A stretch of 36,313 nucleotides of DNA from positions 1-36,313 of the forward strand of contig CABRHH010000027.1 in NCBI GenBank assembly GCA_902470695.1. The letters are read 5' to 3'. The stretch's first letter is position 1; each line of letters begins with the position of its first letter. The stretch comes from an uncultured Collinsella sp. GTDB taxonomy: Bacteria > Actinomycetota > Coriobacteriia > Coriobacteriales > Coriobacteriaceae. A program made the translations under genes and the position numbers. Below are positions 1 through 7,573 of this stretch, piece by piece. The notes under the pieces are model-generated. The model saw only the letters and a list, made by a program, of their open reading frames with translations. It did not search any database and was not told the origin of the DNA.

Positions 1-149
1 AGGTTCCTATCGAAAATCTCGGGCGCTACCCCTTGACTTCAAATAGCAGGTCTTTCTCCAAACCGCTGGAACGCGTCCGCATTATCGCGCGCACATATTT
101 CGAACGCATTGCAGACGCATGGCGAGCGGGTTTCATCATCCAGGTTTGA
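1..149 (+). CDS. Possible 3' end of an unknown gene (5' partial)
   Basis: A frame open from the window edge ends in TGA at 147-149. Its last residues read as an ordinary mixed, basic, helical C-terminus (…RIIARTYFERIADAWRAG… followed by FIIQV). It has no low-complexity or repeat character, unlike the spacer further right. No motif is recognisable and I cannot name a family. The only support is the open frame and the natural composition over 48 codons, so this could be a chance open frame. Confidence 0.35.
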   Translation, partial: VPIENLGRYPLTSNSRSFSKPLERVRIIARTYFERIADAWRAGFIIQV

Positions 150-251
150 GGGCGCCGAACGCCGTCACGGATACCCGGCACGCTTGAACCGCCCCGGCAG
201 GGAGCGGTAGCATGGCCGTCATCCACCCGAACCCGCATCGATTGGAGCCCC

Positions 252-1181
252 ATGCGCATCCTCGTACTCATCCCGCTCACCGACGCGCAGCGTTCGCGCC
301 TGCACGCGGCCGTGCCCGGTGCAGACCCCACCTACACCACCGCGCACGACGCCACCGACGAGCAGCTCGCCGCAGCCGAAGTCATCGTCGGCAACCTGCC
401 GCCCGCGCGGCTCGCGCAGGCCCGCTCGCTCAAACTCATCCAGCTCAACTCCGCCGGCTACGACGACTACGCAGCCGCCGAGCTCCCCAGCCGAGCCGCC
501 CTGTGCTGTGCAGTGGGCGCCTACGGGCAGGCGGTGGCAGAGCACACCTTCGCCATGGTGCTGGCACTCATCAAGCGCCTGCCGGCGTATCACGCCAGCC
601 AGCTCGCCCACACCTGGGAGGACCACGGTCCGGTGACCACGCTGGCCGGTGCGCGCGTGCTCGTGCTGGGCGCCGGCGACATCGGCAGCCACTTCGCGCA
701 TCTCGCCCATGCCATGGGTGCCCACGTTACCGGCATGCGGCGCTCGGCAGCAGCGCCCCACGACGGCTTTTCCGCCATGCGCACCATGGACGAGCTCTAC
801 GACGAGCTACCCGCAAGCGATGTGGTCGTATCCTTTTTGCCGAGCGCACCCAGCACGCGCGGCCTGGCCGACGCGCGTTTCTTTGCCGCCATGCCGCACG
901 GCAGCTTCTTCGCCAACGGCGGGCGTGGGGACCTCGTGATGGCCGATGCCCTTATCGACGCGCTTGCCAGTGGTCAGCTCGCCGGCGCCGCGCTCGACGT
1001 GACCGCACCGGAGCCGCTGCCCGCGCAGCATCCGCTCTGGGACGCGCCCAACCTGCTGATCACCCCGCACGTGGCGGGCGGTTTCCACCTCCCCGCGGTG
1101 CTCGACAACATCACCGACCTCGCCATCGAGAACATCCGGCACCTTGCAGCCGGCGAGGACCTGCGCAACCGCGTACGATAG
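252..1181 (+). CDS. D-2-hydroxyacid dehydrogenase family protein
   Basis: NAD(P)-dependent oxidoreductase of the D-isomer 2-hydroxyacid dehydrogenase family (309 aa, normal length), which interconverts a 2-oxoacid and a D-2-hydroxyacid in the cytoplasm. Visible parts are an N-terminal catalytic half, the Rossmann dinucleotide motif GAGDIGS at about residue 141-147, and the three catalytic landmarks: Arg in NGGRGDLV, Glu in the APEPLP stretch, and His in TPHVAGG. The ATG at 252 is preceded by TTGGAG at a suitable distance. It stands alone between the possible gene end at 149 and a long repeat spacer, so the context does not reveal the substrate. D-lactate, glyoxylate/hydroxypyruvate or phosphoglycerate-like acids are all possible. 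The family is certain; the substrate is not. Confidence 0.9.
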   Translation: MRILVLIPLTDAQRSRLHAAVPGADPTYTTAHDATDEQLAAAEVIVGNLPPARLAQARSLKLIQLNSAGYDDYAAAELPSRAALCCAVGAYGQAVAEHTFAMVLALIKRLPAYHASQLAHTWEDHGPVTTLAGARVLVLGAGDIGSHFAHLAHAMGAHVTGMRRSAAAPHDGFSAMRTMDELYDELPASDVVVSFLPSAPSTRGLADARFFAAMPHGSFFANGGRGDLVMADALIDALASGQLAGAALDVTAPEPLPAQHPLWDAPNLLITPHVAGGFHLPAVLDNITDLAIENIRHLAAGEDLRNRVR

Positions 1182-1286
1182 TCGGGGCGGCCGGGGCGGG
1201 CGCACGCGAGGGCGAGCGGGCAACTGGACGGGCCGGCGCACAGGCGTGCGATCAAGCACGGCCGCCCCGCGCCATTCAGAAAGACA

Positions 1287-1439
1287 GGGTTCGCGTTTTG
1301 GTCATCTGGCAAAATCCGGGTTCGCGCCCTGTCCGTCTGGAGCCGAAAACAGCCCCTCGATGGACGAAACGCGAACCCGAAACCGGCGAACGACAGCAAC
1401 CCGAACCCGGGATGCGCAGTCGGCGCAGAGCAAGAACCC
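1287..1439. repeat. Symmetrical 30-31 bp repeat array 1
   Basis: Plus-oriented units begin with GGGTTCG at 1287 and 1318. Minus-oriented units (CGAACCC or a variant) start at 1372, 1402 and 1433, so the period is 30-31 bases on both sides. The two orientations meet around a 61-base hairpin module (1318-1378). Each unit carries a second conserved block, GTCCATCTGG-like (GATGGAC in the reverse units), about 16 bases from GGGTTCG. Confidence 0.85.
1318..1378. repeat. 61-bp hairpin module at centre of array 1
   Basis: The module starts GGGTTCGCG and ends with its exact complement CGCGAACCC. Inside, GTCC faces GGAC. The loop region is GCCGAAAACAGCCCC. A second copy at 1653-1713 differs by a single base (T versus C just before GGACGAAACG). 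Confidence 0.85.
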
Positions 1440-1500
1440 GGGTGCGGGCTTTGTCCGTCGGTGCGGCACAGGATGCAGGTGCCATCCGCCTGGGAAACGA

Positions 1501-1803
1501 GGGTTCTCGTCTTGTCCATCTGGCAAATCCAGGGTTCGCGTTCGGGCCATACAGAAAAACTGGGTTCGTCTCTTGGCCATCTGGTAGATCCAGGGTTCGT
1601 GCTTCGTCCATCCAGAAAACCAGGGTTCATCCCTGGGCCATGCAGGAAAATAGGGTTCGCGCCCTGTCCGTCTGGAGCCGAAAACAGCCCCTCGACGGAC
1701 GAAACGCGAACCCCAGACGCCCCGATGGACGAAACGCGAACCCCAGATGACCACATGGACAAAGCACGAACCCTAGATGCCCCGATGGACGAAACGCGAA
1801 CCC
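1501..1803. repeat. Symmetrical 30-31 bp repeat array 2
   Basis: This is the clearest of the three arrays. Plus units start with GGGTTCG or GGGTTC at 1501, 1532, 1562, 1592, 1623 and 1653. Minus units ending in CGAACCC start at 1707, 1737, 1767 and 1797, exactly 30 bases apart. The centre is the hairpin module 1653-1713. RNA read through it in either direction could fold into an imperfect hairpin of well over 100 bp. In one plus-strand frame the minus units spell a 10-residue peptide repeat beginning MDETRTPD, but no ribosome binding site supports translation. Confidence 0.88.
1653..1713. repeat. 61-bp hairpin module at centre of array 2
   Basis: Same module as at 1318-1378 with one base changed. 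It begins GGGTTCGCG and ends CGCGAACCC. Confidence 0.85.
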
Positions 1804-2105
1804 AACTGTCAGGGCAGGCGTAACACGAACCCGGGAACACCAAGACAGCTGTAGCTCGCACCCGCCTCGGACGCATCGGCAGCCCGGCGGCGCGCACCAA
1901 ACCCGTAAGATGCCGCCAGTCTGCCGGCACGCACCCGCCCGGCACGACGCCGGCAGCTCGCCCGCCATGACAAGCAGCGGCCTCGCATACCGACAGCCCG
2001 CCGGCGCGCACCAAGCCCGCAAGACGCCGGAGGCCCACCGGCGCGCGCCCCGCCCGCAAAACGCCGCCGACCTGCACGGCCCTCATCCAAATCGCATAGC
2101 GCCAG

Positions 2106-2131
2106 CCGGCCGGCCCACGCCTGGCCGCCGG
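2106..2131 (-). terminator. Possible GC-rich terminator of prfC
   Basis: A GC-rich hairpin (CCGG…GGCC…GGCC…CCGG) lies 11 bases downstream of the prfC stop. It has no run of T after it, so this is a weak call. Confidence 0.3.
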
Positions 2132-2141
2132 TGCATCGGAC

Positions 2142-3755
2142 CTAGAACGTCACGTTGCCGAACTCGGAAAGGCGCAGCTCCGGATTGTGATCGGTTGCCC
2201 AATCCACGTTCCAGGCGCTCGTGAACAGCAGCAGCTTGCCGCCGCGCATGTCCTCCACCCGCAGCGTGTCGCGCGTGAGCGACAAGCCGGGGATGTCGAT
2301 GCTGTCAGGCTCGTTCGCAATCCAGCGGATGTCCGTGTACGGCAGCGGCTGCCGTCGCACCTCCACCTTGTACTCGCTTTTCAGGCGCTGCTCGAGCACG
2401 TCGAACTGCAACGTGCCCACCACGCCCACGATCACCGACTCCATACCGGCGCCCAGCTCGCGGAAAATCTGGATGGCACCCTCCTGGGCAAGCTGCTCCA
2501 TACCCTTCACGAACTGCTTGCGCTTGAGCGTGTCCACCTGGCTCACGCGCGCGAACAGCTCCGGCGCGAACGTGGGGATGCCGGCGAACTGCACCGGCTG
2601 CCTGCCCGTGCACAGCGTATCGCCGATCGAGAAGATGCCCGGATCGAACAGGCCCACGATGTCGCCCGCATACGCCTCGTCCACGATCGCGCGATCGTCG
2701 GCCATCATGGCGGTGCCGGTTGCAAGCTTGATCTTCCGGCTGCCCTGCACATGGCGCGCCTCCATGCCGCGCTCGAACTTGCCCGAGCAGATGCGCACGA
2801 ACGCGATGCGGTCGCGGTGGTTCTTGTCCATGTTCGCCTGGATCTTGAAGACGAAGCCCGAGAAATCCTCGCGCGTGGGCTCAACCGGATCGCCGGTGAG
2901 TGCGTCGGTGTGCGCCGAGGGGCTGGGAGCCAGGCGCAGGAAGTCCTTCAAGAACGGCTCGACGCCGAAATTGGTCAGCGCGCTGCCGAAAAACACCGGG
3001 GACAGCTTGCCGGCGAGGACCGCATCCAGGTCGAACTCTGAATCGGCGCCGTCGAGCAGCTCGATGTCGTCCATGAGGGCGCGGTGATTCTCCTCGCCGA
3101 CCAGCTCGTCGAGCTCCGCCGCGCCCAGCTCGGCCTCGATCTCGTTGACCTTCTTGGTCCCGTTCGCGCGCCCGTCGCCCTCGAAGGCGATCACATGGCG
3201 GCTCGCGCGGTCGAACACACCGCGGAAGTTGCGCCCGTTGCCAATCGGCCAGTTCATGGGGTAGGTGCGGATGCCCAACACGTTCTCGACCTCCTCCATG
3301 AGGTCGAACGGGTCGCGCGTCTCGCGGTCCATCTTGTTCACGAAGGTGAAGATGGGAATCCCGCGCATAGCGCACACGCGGAAGAGTTTCTTGGTCTGCG
3401 CCTCGACGCCCTTGGCGCCGTCGATGACCATGACGGCGGCGTCGGCAGCCATGAGCGTGCGGTAGGTATCCTCGGAAAAGTCCTGGTGGCCGGGGGTGTC
3501 GAGGATGTTCACGCAGCAGCCGTCGTAGGTGAACTGCATCACCGACGAGGTGACCGAGATGCCGCGCTGCTTCTCGATGTCCATCCAGTCCGACACCGCG
3601 TGACGCGACGAGCTCTTGCCCTTAACGGAGCCGGCGGTTTGGATGGAACCGGTGTAGAGCAGCAGCTTCTCGGTAAGGGTGGTCTTGCCGGCGTCGGGGT
3701 GGGAGATGATGGCGAAGGTGCGGCGGGCGGCGATGCGGTCGGCAAGCAGGGACAT
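2142..3755 (-). CDS. prfC: Peptide chain release factor 3 (RF3)
   Basis: Translational GTPase that recycles release factors 1 and 2 from the ribosome after termination (537 aa; the E. coli protein is 529 aa). The G-domain motifs are plain: P-loop SHPDAGKTT near the N-terminus, switch II DTPGHQDFSEDTYR, and NKMD of motif G4. The remaining sequence follows RF3 rather than EF-G. The frame stays open 18 codons further upstream, but I start at the ATG ending at 3755 because GAAAGG lies seven bases before it and the sequence from MSLLADRIAARRTFAIISH is the conserved N-terminus. It is monocistronic, followed by the long repeat spacer. Confidence is high on motif and length. Confidence 0.96.
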   Translation of the reverse strand: MSLLADRIAARRTFAIISHPDAGKTTLTEKLLLYTGSIQTAGSVKGKSSSRHAVSDWMDIEKQRGISVTSSVMQFTYDGCCVNILDTPGHQDFSEDTYRTLMAADAAVMVIDGAKGVEAQTKKLFRVCAMRGIPIFTFVNKMDRETRDPFDLMEEVENVLGIRTYPMNWPIGNGRNFRGVFDRASRHVIAFEGDGRANGTKKVNEIEAELGAAELDELVGEENHRALMDDIELLDGADSEFDLDAVLAGKLSPVFFGSALTNFGVEPFLKDFLRLAPSPSAHTDALTGDPVEPTREDFSGFVFKIQANMDKNHRDRIAFVRICSGKFERGMEARHVQGSRKIKLATGTAMMADDRAIVDEAYAGDIVGLFDPGIFSIGDTLCTGRQPVQFAGIPTFAPELFARVSQVDTLKRKQFVKGMEQLAQEGAIQIFRELGAGMESVIVGVVGTLQFDVLEQRLKSEYKVEVRRQPLPYTDIRWIANEPDSIDIPGLSLTRDTLRVEDMRGGKLLLFTSAWNVDWATDHNPELRLSEFGNVTF

Positions 3756-3870
3756 AGGCGGCCTTTCAGACGGAAGCGGGGCTGACGAACACGAACGCGG
3801 GTATGGCACGCCTGCCCAACCGTGAGCAGCGGCAGGCGCATCCGCGAACCGAAATCGACATAACTGGTCT

Positions 3871-3876
3871 ATTGTA
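3871..3876 (-). promoter_or_regulatory. Possible -10 element for prfC
   Basis: On the minus strand the sequence reads TACAAT, a good -10 hexamer, about 115 bases before the prfC start. No convincing -35 element is seen 16-18 bases upstream, so this is a weak prediction. Confidence 0.3.
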
Positions 3877-4007
3877 CCGGGAAAGTCGGCGCCCTACCCC
3901 ACTTGCACGGGGGCTTCACGCACCTACGCGCCGATGCCGCTACTCCCCGTCCATACATCGATACCGACACCTCGCGGTCGACCCCGCCACAAGATCGCAG
4001 TTCTCAG

Positions 4008-4481
4008 CTACGGCCGCGCCTCGCCCTTCACCACAAAGCCGAAATACACCACATGCCCCAGCCACACCACAGCGAACAGCACGAGCATCGGGGTGATGGA
4101 GCGCATGAAGAACGCCGCGATGCCCAGCAGAATCGTTACCGGGACCAGGATGGTGAGCTTGGCGCGCGCATCCATCCGACGGCGCTCGACATAGCTCTCC
4201 AGAACCGTGGCGTACAGGCGCGTTCCGCGGAACCACGCGTCGGCACGCTCGGAGCTGCGTGCAAAGCAGAACGCGGCGAGCAGCATGAACGGAACGGTGG
4301 GCAGCACCGGCAGTACGGCACCGGCTGCACCCAGGCCGAACGCGATGAAACCCGCAGCACCCCACAGGCGTCGGACGACGGCACCGCGCGGACGACGTGC
4401 GGGCGAGGCGTCTCGAACGGCCACGGCCGGCACATCGGCCTGCTCGTCCACAGACTGCCCCATACGCTTCTGCTGCATCAT
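4008..4481 (-). CDS. DUF454 (YbaN-like) inner membrane protein
   Basis: Small integral membrane protein of about 157 aa. After a polar N-terminus of about 35 residues come hydrophobic segments typical of the YbaN/DUF454 family: LWGAAGFIAFGLGAAGAVLP, then the diagnostic LPTVPFMLLAAFCFARSSER stretch, and two further segments near the C-terminus (LTILVPVTILLGIAAFF and MLVLFAVVWLGHVVYFGF). The family function is unknown. The start is chosen at one of two adjacent ATG codons (4481 or 4478) that follow AAGGAGAG; a longer frame to 4535 lacks such a site. Its neighbour prfC is more than 250 bases away in the same direction and not obviously linked. Confidence 0.85.
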   Translation of the reverse strand: MMQQKRMGQSVDEQADVPAVAVRDASPARRPRGAVVRRLWGAAGFIAFGLGAAGAVLPVLPTVPFMLLAAFCFARSSERADAWFRGTRLYATVLESYVERRRMDARAKLTILVPVTILLGIAAFFMRSITPMLVLFAVVWLGHVVYFGFVVKGEARP

Positions 4482-4619
4482 CTTCTCTCCTTGGTAGCGC
4501 GGCGACGCCCGCTGCTGCCACAACGGCCGGCGCACATGTTTACAACGGGTAACTGTATGTGATTTCGTAAGATACGGCTAACTTATCACGAAACGTCCGC
4601 AACAGGCGCAACAGATGCA

Positions 4620-4815
4620 CCCATAGACGCCGCACCGCACGCCGTGTCGCCCGCCACCGCTCCACCCGCTGCTGCTCCGCACGCTGCCGTGTCGCCCGCC
4701 ACCACCACTCCTCCCGTTGTCGCGCCGACCGCTTCCACCCCGCCCGCTACTGCTCCACCCGCTGCTGCTCCGCCCGCCATCGCACCGCCTGCTGCCACCC
4801 CGCCGCCGCGCATGC
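4620..4815. repeat. Low-complexity CCGCC/GCTGCTCC-rich tract
   Basis: About 200 bases of imperfect short repeats of the type CCACCCGCTGCTGCTCCGC and GTGTCGCCCGCCACC (the latter at about 4642 and 4689). All frames read as alanine/proline-rich on plus, or glycine/alanine/serine-rich on minus. The 4482-4867 gap holds nothing else I can support except the ribosome binding site of the next gene. It could be an eroded coding region for a repetitive surface or linker peptide. Confidence 0.6.
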
Positions 4816-4867
4816 AGCGCCGCGGCACCGGGTATCATGTACCGCAGTCATTCGCTAAGGAGTCCCC

Positions 4868-5650
4868 ATGACCGACGTATTCACCGGCATCATCACCGCG
4901 CTCGAGCAGCCCCTGGTCAAACAGGTTTTCTGGGCCGTGGCAATCGGAGTCATCACCGTCATCACCGCGCGCATCGCCGCCCGGGCGCTGCAGCACATCC
5001 TCAGCCGCGACAGCAATCCGCTGCCCTCTTCAAGCATCATCGTGAATATCGCGCGCGCCGCCATATGGATCATCGGCGGCAGCGTCATTCTCGATGCCTG
5101 CTTCGGCATCAACGCAAACGCCCTGGTCACCGCCCTTGGCGTCGGCGGTATCGCCGTGTCTCTCGGTTTTCAGGACACACTGTCGAACCTGATCGGGGGC
5201 CTGCAGGTCACCTTCATGGGCATCGTGCGGCCCGGCGACAATATCGAAGTCGGCGCGGAGGCCGGCGTAGTGCAGGACGTAACCTGGCGCCACACCACCA
5301 TCCGCGACAGCCTGGGCCAAACGGTCATCATCCCCAACTCCGTCATCTCCAAAACGGCGCTTGTGCACCTGCTGCCGCCCAGCCGCGTGGTGGTGCCCTT
5401 CGCCGTTCCACGCGGGCAGGAGCTCGGTGGCGAGGCCTCCTCGATCGAGGAGCTCACCGACCGCGTGACCGAGCTCGCCCGCACGGCTGCGCGCAGCATC
5501 TCCCCTGTCATCGACGGCCCGCGCGTGCTCCTGTCCGAGATCGGCGAGTTCGGCATCAAGGGCAAGGTCATCCTGCAGATCGAGGACGCCACGCAGACCT
5601 CGGCGGCGGTCGACGCCATCGTACGCGCTGTCGCCGCCGAACTCGGCTAG
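4868..5650 (+). CDS. Small-conductance mechanosensitive channel (MscS family)
   Basis: Membrane channel that opens under membrane tension to release solutes during hypo-osmotic shock (260 aa, close to the 286 aa of E. coli MscS). Two hydrophobic N-terminal segments are followed by the pore-lining helix rich in Gly and Ala (ALGVGGIAVSLGFQDTLSNL). The cytoplasmic beta domain begins with GLQVTFMGIVRPGDNIEVG and contains the family stretch VIIPNSVISKTALV. The ATG at 4868 follows AAGGAGTCCCC. The gene is single, with a strong hairpin about 70 bases after its stop. Gating type and ion preference cannot be read from sequence. Confidence 0.94.
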   Translation: MTDVFTGIITALEQPLVKQVFWAVAIGVITVITARIAARALQHILSRDSNPLPSSSIIVNIARAAIWIIGGSVILDACFGINANALVTALGVGGIAVSLGFQDTLSNLIGGLQVTFMGIVRPGDNIEVGAEAGVVQDVTWRHTTIRDSLGQTVIIPNSVISKTALVHLLPPSRVVVPFAVPRGQELGGEASSIEELTDRVTELARTAARSISPVIDGPRVLLSEIGEFGIKGKVILQIEDATQTSAAVDAIVRAVAAELG

Positions 5651-5720
5651 CATGCATCTGGGCAGCAGGTCCATCACCTTGCACGGGCGGCGGCGTCCTC
5701 CTCACCGCGCCCGTAGCAAC

Positions 5721-5752
5721 AGGGCAGGCGACCCACCCGGATCGCCTGCCCT
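5721..5752 (+). terminator. Strong hairpin after mscS (likely bidirectional terminator)
   Basis: An 11-bp perfect stem AGGGCAGGCGA / TCGCCTGCCCT with a 10-base loop lies between two convergent genes, the mscS-type gene and the HAAS-type gene. No T run follows it, so termination would rest on the stem alone. Confidence 0.55.
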
Positions 5753-5876
5753 ACCCCATTCACCAGGTTCCTGTGCCGAACTACCCCAACGCGAGGCCCG
5801 CTGTGCACGTTACCGAGTCTTCGCCGCGTCTTCGTCGACTCCAGCTCCGCAGCCGGATCAAATGCAACGCCTCCCG

Positions 5877-6938
5877 CTATCGCTCCGCCAGCTCGCAAAC
5901 CTCATCGTAGAAGCTGGCAGACGTGCACTCCTTCACCAGCGCACTCCACGCGGTTGCGTCGTCTAGCAGGTCGGGAGAAAACCCGCCCGCATGGTCCGCC
6001 GGAAACGCCTGGCATCGCACCTCCAGCGTCTCTCGATCGAAGACGTAGAAATCTCGCTCGGCGGCGCTGTCCCCCTGCTCCTGCACGCCGATCTGCACCT
6101 GAGCCACCTCGGGCAGCACCGTAAACAGCGCCATCGCGTCAAAGGCCAGCACGCGCTCGACCGCATCGTCGTCCAGCGCATCAGGGATGTTCGCCAGCTC
6201 GAACGACACCGTATCGCCCGCCGCGCTGCCTGTGACGGACTGTGCATAATCCGCCCCGAGCGGCAATGTGGCAATCAAGCCTATCAGCTGGTTGGTATCG
6301 GCAACCGACAAGCCTACATAGCTCGCGAGCACCGCCGGGTCGACAGCGAGAATGCTCTGGTCGAGCTCGGCGGAGGCGTCGTTTCCCACCGAACTCTGAA
6401 CGCCTTCCACCGCGCCGGTCACCTTATCCTCAACACGGTCCTCCACGGCTTCGACGCGTGACTCCACCGCCTCATCGATGCCGAACAGCTCAACGAACAC
6501 CCACATTCCCAGGCCGCCGAGGCACAGCAGGCCCACCAACACCGCGATGACGATCTTCGTCGTCCTGCTGAGCCCCGTGCGCGCTCGGCGCGATGAGGGG
6601 GCCACCGGGCTCCCGGAGACCACGGAAGCCGCGCCGTCCTCGCGCACCGTAGCGCCACCGGAAGTGCCAGCAGCATCACGCTTCCCGGGAGCATCATCCG
6701 CCGAATGCGCCCGTGCGGCGCTCTCCGCCATCGCCGCTGGCTCCTCGAGCACATCGTCGATGCTCGTCATGCTCTCCTTCGTCCGGCGCAGCGCCTCAGC
6801 CTCGGAAACACCCTCGGCAAGGAGGTCCTCATACCGGGCAACCAGATTGCCGTAGATCTCCTCTTTCAGCTCGATCGCATCGGCCGTAAGCACCTTGCCC
6901 TCGAACAGGAGCTCAACGTACATGCGCAGCTCGTTCAT
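5877..6938 (-). CDS. HAAS/DUF1700-type membrane protein coupled to PadR
   Basis: 353-residue protein with three parts. The N-terminal helical domain (MNELRMYVELLFEGKVLTAD…, about residues 1-70) resembles the HAAS/DUF1700 and permease-prefix domains that usually sit downstream of PadR regulators. Next is a polar linker and one clear transmembrane helix (IVIAVLVGLLCLGGLGMWVF, about residue 130-150). The extracytoplasmic C-terminus of about 200 residues is acidic and not recognised. The start at 6938 overlaps the padR stop as ATGA, a sign of translational coupling, and GGAAGGGG precedes it. It is probably a signalling or membrane-stress partner regulated by PadR. The N-terminal family is a fair match; the C-terminal domain is unidentified. 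Confidence 0.8.
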   Translation of the reverse strand: MNELRMYVELLFEGKVLTADAIELKEEIYGNLVARYEDLLAEGVSEAEALRRTKESMTSIDDVLEEPAAMAESAARAHSADDAPGKRDAAGTSGGATVREDGAASVVSGSPVAPSSRRARTGLSRTTKIVIAVLVGLLCLGGLGMWVFVELFGIDEAVESRVEAVEDRVEDKVTGAVEGVQSSVGNDASAELDQSILAVDPAVLASYVGLSVADTNQLIGLIATLPLGADYAQSVTGSAAGDTVSFELANIPDALDDDAVERVLAFDAMALFTVLPEVAQVQIGVQEQGDSAAERDFYVFDRETLEVRCQAFPADHAGGFSPDLLDDATAWSALVKECTSASFYDEVCELAER

Positions 6939-7285
6939 TGCGCGTCCCCTTCCTGCTTCAATAGACGGTCGATGATGCGGCGCACATGCACCCACCGCCC
7001 CGTTGCCTCCGCAAGCTCGCTTGAGCCCGCAGGGGTGATGCGGTAGTACTTGCGGCGAGCCCCTTGCGTCTCGCTCCCCCAGTAGCTCTCCACGAACCCC
7101 GCACGTTCCAGACGCTTGAGGCTTGTGTAGAGCGACGGCTCCTTCATCTCGTACTCACCGCGGCTCGTGCTCGCGATCTCCTTCAAGATCTCGTAGCCAT
7201 AACTGTCCGACGTCGAGAGCGTGCAGAGGATGATCGCGTCGATGTTGCCGCGTATCAAGTCGCTGACGGCATCCCGTGCTGCCAT
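6935..7285 (-). CDS. PadR family transcriptional regulator
   Basis: Winged-helix repressor of 116 aa, the usual size of short PadR proteins. The signature regions are clear: ILCTLSTSDSYGYEILKEI, then EPSLYTSLKRLERAGFVES, and the wing RRKYYRITPAGSSELAEA. An unusually strong ribosome site, GGGGAGGTGA, precedes the ATG at 7285. The stop overlaps the next start by ATGA, so the two proteins are made from one transcript. PadR proteins commonly repress their own operon; an inverted repeat upstream (7350-7367) is a candidate site. The inducer is unknown. Confidence 0.94.
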   Translation of the reverse strand: MAARDAVSDLIRGNIDAIILCTLSTSDSYGYEILKEIASTSRGEYEMKEPSLYTSLKRLERAGFVESYWGSETQGARRKYYRITPAGSSELAEATGRWVHVRRIIDRLLKQEGDAQ

Positions 7286-7320
7286 GGGTCACCTCCCCTT
7301 AGTTGCTGACGAGATTACTC

Positions 7321-7367
7321 TATCACACAGTACTATGCGTGTCGATATACTATTCAATTGAGAATAG
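7321..7367 (-). promoter_or_regulatory. Candidate promoter/operator of the padR operon
   Basis: An AT-rich island just upstream of padR. It contains a perfect inverted repeat, CTATTC-AATTGA-GAATAG (7350-7367), overlapping a TTGAAT that could serve as -35 on the minus strand, with TAGTAC 16 bases further as a weak -10. The overlap of a palindrome with a -35 element would suit autorepression by PadR, but the binding site is inferred. Confidence 0.4.
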
Positions 7368-7404
7368 CCCCTGCACCCCTGTTCCGTGATCGGCGGCCGC
7401 CCAA

Positions 7405-7510
7405 TCGGCACATGCCTTTGTGCACACCCCTCCGCAATCGACAGCTGCGCAGTCGGTACATAGCTTTGTGCGCACCCTCTCGCATTCGACAGCTATTCGA
7501 TCGGCACATA
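7405..7510. repeat. 48-bp tandem repeat, 2.2 units
   Basis: Units start at 7405, 7453 and 7501 (exactly 48 bases apart) with TCGGCACATGCCTTTGTGC, TCGGTACATAGCTTTGTGCG and TCGGCACATAC. The repeat fills the spacer between the padR promoter region and the rplA terminator. The two full units differ at several positions. No gene is seen here. Confidence 0.75.
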
Positions 7511-7511
7511 C

Positions 7512-7544
7512 AAAAACACCCGGCTCGCGAATGCGAACCGGGTG
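7512..7544 (-). terminator. Rho-independent terminator of rplK-rplA
   Basis: On the minus strand a 12-bp stem, CACCCGGTTCGC / GCGAGCCGGGTG with one G-T pair and a 4-base loop, is followed directly by TTTTTG. It lies 30 bases after the rplA stop. This is a textbook intrinsic terminator. Confidence 0.9.
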
Positions 7545-7573
7545 CTCAGCAACGTGGATGCTGTAAGAAGACC

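Larger units (their letters stand above)
1182..2141. repeat. Non-coding spacer filled with degenerate repeats
   Basis: About 960 bases without a convincing gene. From 1287 to 1810 there are two symmetrical arrays of 30-31 bp units, listed separately. From about 1880 to 2075 there is a GC-rich degenerate direct repeat: a segment beginning CAGCCCGGCGGCGCGCACCA near 1880 recurs near 1994 (CAGCCCGCCGGCGCGCACCA), 114 bases later. Long open frames cross this region on both strands because the unit length is close to a multiple of three and GC is high. They lack ribosome binding sites and are read as artefacts. Confidence 0.8.

Noticed and set aside
1287..1803. CRISPR-like array because of the regular 30-31 base spacing
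   Set aside because: There is no invariant repeat separated by unique spacers; the whole unit is degenerate, orientation flips in the middle, and no cas genes are present.
974..2086. Long open frames across the left repeat region on both strands (for example 370 and 512 codons)
   Set aside because: They overlap the dehydrogenase gene in other frames or run through the 30-base repeats, lack ribosome sites, and have repeat-driven composition.
4586..4871. Alanine/proline-rich or glycine-rich small proteins in the low-complexity tract
   Set aside because: All frames look alike in composition, none has a good ribosome site, and the plus frame overlaps the mscS start region.
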